Shown piece after piece: positions 19,301 to 22,703 of a stretch of DNA of 22,703 nt; position 1 is the first letter of the stretch; every line of letters begins with the position of its first letter. This DNA comes from Pelomyxa schiedti (Eukaryota; Evosea; Pelobiontida; Pelomyxidae). The DNA is taken from assembly GCA_020536535.1 (NCBI GenBank), contig JAHLWZ010000032.1:2040-24742 (forward strand), given 5' to 3'. The position numbers and the translations under genes are program-made. A model generated the notes under the pieces. That model was not told the origin of the DNA and searched no databases. It saw only the letters and a program-made list of their open reading frames with translations.

Positions 19301-22106
19301 AATCTTTCCTTCTAGGGAGAGAATTATCCTCTTTTGTTGGTTGATAAATTCCTCAAGTTTTGCTCGCTCCAGCTCCAACTCGGTGATATTTTCTTGGAAT
19401 ATTGAAACCCGCTGCTTCAGCTGTGCAATTTCTGCCTCCATTTCGGACGCATGAGAGGTTTGTTTGACAGTTTTATCTCCTAGAAATGCTACCACTTCTT
19501 TCTCGTGATCCAATTCAGTGGTTAGGAGATCCAATCTTTTCTTCCATTCTTGTTCAGCAGCTTGGTGCTCGGCCGTAAGCTTCTCATAATCATGGGTGAC
19601 AGACTCTATTTGTAACTTCAGGTCAGCACATTGGGACTGCAGTGTCTGTTTCTCAGATTCAAGTGCCTGCATTTCCAGAACTTTACTGTCAAGGGTCTTC
19701 CTAAGAGTGTCGGTTGTACTTCTTTCAGAATCCAGCTTAGACTCTGACTCAAGTAATTTTTGTTGACAAGTCTCAAGGGAACTCTGGGTATTACAAGTAG
19801 CTCTCTCCTGTTCACTCAACTTCTCCTGAAGCATAGAGATGGTGGATTTGCAACCAGCAATTTGGCTTTCAAGAGAAGCGAGATTCACCTCCAGTTCACT
19901 TTTTTGGGTGACACAAGAGTCAAATTTCTTTGTGGTCTCTTGTAATTGAGTCTTTTGTGACTCAAGTTGCGAACGCAAATCAGCACACTCACTTTCCAGC
20001 TCAACACCGCGTTTTTGAGCATTTGCTAGATCCATCTCTAGGTTTTCTACGTAAAGAGGAACCTCCTTCTCTTCCGGCTCCTTGTCAGTCGACTTGACCA
20101 CAGTAGTTGTTGTACAATCATCGTGACGCGGAACTACACTTTCAACCAACTCACTGTAGTCAGGTTGGACATCTAGGTGGCTTTCCTTTTCTTCTGCCAG
20201 TCTTTCGTACTCCTGCCTAGCATTGTCAGTTGAAGAAGGTTTGTTTGGAACTACTTGAGCATCTCAGCTGCCTTCAGAGCTTTCTCAGCTTCTTTTAAAT
20301 TGCGCTCCAAGCGAGATTTTTCAGCAATTACAGACTGCAGCTGTCCTTCCAGAGTTTTCTGTGAAGAAATGGAAGAAGCTAGTTGTTCTTTAAGTTGGCT
20401 TGTCTCACTCAACAAATTATCTTCGGCTCTCTACAACCAAAGTTTGTAAATGACAGGTAATTTTATCAAAGAGGGGACCTGCATAATCTTTTCTTTCTCA
20501 AGTAAAGAATTCAAGTCTTTTTGAAGTTCACGGTAGTGCTGAGATTGCGAATTGAGCTCAGCTTTGAGCTGTTGTACTTCATTTTGAGCTTCACCATGTG
20601 CCTTTCTGAGAAATATTTTAGTTTCATCAGCACAATGTTCTGAAATACATCATTTTCTGGTATTCAGCGATTTCTAGATGCAGGTGTTGTAATTCTACTT
20701 CTTTTTCCTCAATCTTTCTCTCCAAGTTGGATTTCTCGGCTTGCAGTAACTCCATGTCGTGTTGTGTGGCATTTTGGTAGTCTTGTAAGATATCCTCAGT
20801 AGTTTGAAGTGACTCAATAGAGTCAATTGACCTTGCAATAGTGGTCAGTTTACAAGTTGCATTACAGAAGATCTACTTGAAGGAAGAGATGGGGCCTTGG
20901 GAAGGAACATCAGAATCTGAAGATTCCGCTTCTATTTCTGTGGGAGCTTCTTCCTCTTTCTTGGTTCTATGTGCCGAAATGGAGTCTACTTGTTCCAGCA
21001 AATCACTCTGTTGTTTGTAAACTTCACAAAATAACAAGCAATAATACAAGTTCGTGTATCCCACATAAAAATTCATTCAGTGTGATCACATCGTCACCAT
21101 TAGAATCTACACTTTGGAAGACTGCCTCAAGACGCTCATCGCTAATATTCTGAACTTTATCAATGGCTTCAATAGAAAGAAAGGATGAAAATGGACCAAC
21201 TTTGAAGAATTTTCTCATATCTTCTCTGGAAATCAGACCATCAGCATCAACATCAATTTTTCCAAAGAGGTCGGTCATCATTCTTTCATCATGCTCACTC
21301 AATTCCGGGAAGGATGGTATGATTCCATCGCTCGGATTAGACACAGGAACCTCGTCAATCTCGGGGGATACACTTTGTTCAGAGAGATTTCCGTCGGATT
21401 CAGACTTGGAGGTTGCTAAGGGATTTGGAACATCATTTGATTGCGGGGTATCATCGTCTGGTGGAACTGTAAAACGATTCAGCCAAAGTGTGATACAACA
21501 CAACTTAGCTTACCCCAATTATGGAACAACTCAGCAAAAGAATCGACAAACTCTTGTAAATTGATCAAGCCGTCATTATCTCTGTCGAGTTTCGTTATCA
21601 ATTCCTCAGCCTCCTCCAAAGAAGCCTTACGTCCCAGCATAGCCTATAACACATTTCCCACAAACCACGCGGTTAGTAACCAACCCAACCCCCAACCGCC
21701 ATATTTCATACAAGCTATCTATGCTATACTAATGTCGCACACAGTCACCACCACACGCAGCACACAGCACACAGCACACCAGGGCATCGACCAGCTCGGC
21801 GGCGTCTAGTGCGCCCAAGTGGTTGACGTCGCACCTCTCGAATATCTTCTGCGCGATCTCTGCCTTTCCCTCCTCGTCCATCCCCCCTTCCCCTTCGCCG
21901 TCGCCGTCGCCCCCTCCTGCGCCCCCGCCTGCTTCCTCGGTCCCCCGCCCGCTCGAGTCGTTGCCTCGTCGTGTGCCCCCGCCGCCGCCGCCGGTGATCG
22001 CCACTAACTCGGCGTCGTCGTCGTCGCTGCTGTGGGGCAGGACGTCCGCCGCAGCCGACGTGGGAGGCGATGGCGTGTCCCCCGTCCGCGATGGCGATGC
22101 CGACAT
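10333..22106 (-). CDS. Giant fimbrin/plastin-like protein: EF-hands, ~2,600-residue coiled coil, four CH domains
   Basis: Predicted calcium-responsive actin cross-linker, ~3,587 residues. Exons: 21780-22106, 21514-21643, 21065-21466, 20877-21021, 20649-20831, 20479-20605, 20255-20430, 13967-20216, 13816-13923, 13288-13772, 12769-13242, 12622-12727, 12528-12578, 12433-12504, 12312-12398, 12164-12241, 12083-12117, 11882-12041, 11550-11837, 11349-11499, 11186-11308 and 10333-11138; the sum is divisible by three. EF loops: DVNHLGALDAAE (93-104, weak), DRDNDGLINLQE (129-140), DVDADGLISRED (224-235), DSNGDDVITLNE (273-284). Residues ~290-2,900: Gln/Glu/Leu-rich coiled coil. CH1 ~2,912 (NDPELTKYLPV, ALADGVLVLKLLN), CH2 ~3,050 (LNAEQLLLRWVNYHLKRQG), CH3 ~3,195 (RILKNWVHSFS, ELTDGVILL), CH4 ~3,320-3,587 (CTIYITPEDLASEVPDS), split by an insert. 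Plastins normally have EF-hands directly before four CH domains in ~600-650 residues. Confidence 0.88.
10486..10989 (-). repeat. Low-complexity Ser/Thr/Pro insert inside CH4 (trinucleotide-rich DNA)
   Basis: About 168 residues of Ser, Thr and Pro homopolymer-like sequence with runs of Ser and Thr, made by degenerate trinucleotide repeats (GTT/GTA/GAT on the plus strand, clearest at about 10545-10640). It separates CH4 into an N-terminal part (VFSWVLHCVSSIGQ to RTLSDPDLL) and a C-terminal part (MTKAMTLLCAARRLG onward). Canonical plastins have only a short link here. No splice sites that would remove it in frame are obvious. Confidence 0.8.
12118..12163 (-). other. Probable GC-AG intron (46 nt) in the fimbrin-like gene
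   Basis: On the minus strand the exon ends LLLRW and the next begins VNYHL, giving the highly conserved plastin CH2 string LLLRWVNYHL. The intervening 46 nt begin GCATGT and end TGTGCAG. Using the nearby GT would break the frame. This is the best-supported non-GT donor in the window. Confidence 0.75.
12505..12545 (-). other. Ambiguous CH1 intron: 41-nt GC-AG or 23-nt GT-AG
   Basis: The acceptor is CCCCAG before DVSDNYNLA. Two donors keep phase 0: GTGTCC (intron 12505-12527, 23 nt) and GCTAGT after AAGCAG (intron 12505-12545, 41 nt). They differ by six residues (ASSIKQ). Other introns here run 34 nt or longer, which favours the GC-AG form. The 23-nt form would be exceptionally short. Confidence 0.55.
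15992..16138 (-). repeat. Isolated copy of the 49-residue coiled-coil repeat
   Basis: A 147-nt unit beginning YKETVDKTQATIQQLQDDL, with the same framework as the main array (aromatic residue at 1, TI/TV near 11, LQ near 29-30, and the next aromatic residue at 50). It is followed by a shorter, 47-residue unit beginning YMESI. Confidence 0.75.
17171..18340 (-). repeat. Tandem array of eight ~49-residue (seven-heptad) coiled-coil repeats
   Basis: Eight consecutive units in protein order begin YQENID, NKEEME, WLSVVT, YVATIA, YLSQIA, YKKEVD, YKTSIS and YRETIS. Six are exactly 49 residues, one is 46 and one is 50, totalling 390 residues, which matches the 1,170 nt span. Shared features are an aromatic residue at position 1 in seven of eight, a T/S-I/V/L pair near 11, LQ near 15 and 29-30, and a polar QxxxExx end. 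DNA copies are diverged, so the array is old or under protein-level selection. Confidence 0.85.
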
Positions 22107-22214
22107 GCTCCCTCCTTGTGTGTTTAATAATTAAAACCAAAAAAAATGATGATGATTTCCAAGAAGCTTCTTTCTTAGAAAAGCCCCTTCAATCAGTCGG
22201 CGAATTCGGAGAGT
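22107..22214. promoter_or_regulatory. Short divergent promoter of the fimbrin-like gene and the right-end gene
   Basis: Only 108 bp separate the two ATGs. The centre is A-rich and carries GAAGCTTC (22163-22170) with flanking TTC and GAA triplets, resembling a loose heat-shock element (GAA and TTC spaced by two bases). Also an A-run with an ATGATGATG stretch near 22146-22154. Regulatory role inferred. Confidence 0.4.
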
Positions 22215-22679
22215 ATGGCCACCACGATCACAGCAGCGGGGGCGGGGGAGGGCAAGACTCCGCGGGTAGGGGCACTGGCGTCGGTTGTTGAGTCCACGGT
22301 GATGGGGGTAGAGGGCAGCGTGGCGGTGTGGGTGGTGGCCGCCTTGTGCGTCGTGGTGCCACGTGCTCTGTTGGTGCCTGCAACGGTGTGTGTGTGTGCG
22401 TGTGGGGACATTACGTAAACAAGTCACTCATTAACGCAAAAAATACAAAGGTAGTGTGGATTGTGCAGTTTGGAATGTCTATTGTTGGAGGAGTCATTGT
22501 AGTCTTGTGGATAGTGTGGAGGCACTCGTGGCCTCCTCGATCGCTGTTCATGTCACCATCATTGTTCCACTCGTGGTGTGTGCTGTGTCTATCTCCGGTC
22601 TATAATTAACTCTTATTGGTTCTTGGCTATTCCAGGGTGGAAAGGAGCTGCCCGCTGTGCTGGCTAATGTTGGGGATTG
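22215..22679 (+). CDS. Small probable membrane protein, exon structure and 3' end unresolved
   Basis: Not recognised. The first exon 22215-22385 (57 codons) starts MATTITAAGAGEGKTPRVGA and ends with a hydrophobic stretch (VAVWVVAALCVVVPRALLV), a likely membrane segment. A donor at 22386 (GTGTGT) leads in phase 0 to an acceptor ending at 22468. The next exon begins FGMSIVGGVIVVLWIVW, a second hydrophobic stretch, and stops at 22607-22609. Alternatively a 38-nt intron (GTCTAT to ATTCCAG) joins it in phase 0 to GGKELPAVLANVGD, ending with TGA at 22677-22679; I used that end. A different frame across 22500-22600 reads ALVASSIAVHVTIIVPLVV, also membrane-like, and could be reached through a very short intron. 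The start and first exon are fairly safe; the rest is not. Confidence 0.4.
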
Positions 22680-22703
22680 AAGTTGGCAGCTTTATATTAG
22701 TAG

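Noticed and set aside
13904-20149. Bacterial or viral origin of the long coiled-coil ORF
   Set aside because: It is flanked by in-phase spliceosomal introns on both sides and joins eukaryotic EF-hand and CH domains.
21745-22140. Arg-rich ORF over the first exon of the fimbrin-like gene
   Set aside because: Frame shadow of the acidic/Gly-rich N-terminus. The EF-hand frame is the coding one.
1-22703. CRISPR arrays, tRNA or rRNA genes, transposons
   Set aside because: None seen on reading. The repeats present are microsatellites, palindromes or protein-level coiled-coil repeats.

Overview
This is nuclear DNA of a unicellular eukaryote with a compact, intron-dense genome. Every well-resolved multi-exon gene is cut by many short spliceosomal introns, mostly 34-60 nt, with GT-AG ends and a few GC-AG candidates. 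I assembled the exon models by hand, checking splice phase and agreement with protein families. The gene content (importin alpha, an MKP1-like phosphatase with gelsolin homology, a fimbrin relative) does not fix the clade. An amoeboid protist such as an amoebozoan is a guess only.

The six genes alternate strictly in strand. From left to right: (1) importin alpha, minus, 1-1910, 3' end beyond the window; (2) an unrecognised ~140-residue protein, plus, 2095-2945; (3) a ~1,325-residue dual-specificity phosphatase flanked by gelsolin-like segments, minus, 3455-7825; (4) an apparently single-exon 425-residue unknown protein, plus, 8667-9944; (5) a giant 22-exon gene, minus, 10333-22106; (6) a small membrane-protein gene, plus, from 22215, structure unresolved. 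Genes 1/2, 3/4 and 5/6 are head to head with gaps of 184, about 840 and 108 bp. Genes 2/3 and 4/5 are tail to tail.

The standout is gene 5. It reads as a fimbrin/plastin: EF-hands at the N-terminus and four calponin-homology (CH) domains at the C-terminus. Between them lies about 2,600 residues of coiled coil, giving about 3,587 residues against roughly 600-650 for ordinary plastins. Part of the coiled coil is a tandem array of 49-residue (seven-heptad) repeats. The last CH domain is split by a ~168-residue Ser/Thr/Pro-rich insert. The coiled coil joins CH1 inside one domain, so this is one gene and not two neighbours.

Two of the six genes (3 and 5) carry actin-related modules. Gene 3 suggests a phosphatase tied to actin or to MAP-kinase signalling, and gene 5 a very long, calcium-responsive actin cross-linker. 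The importin alpha is also unusual because no importin-beta-binding domain can be seen.
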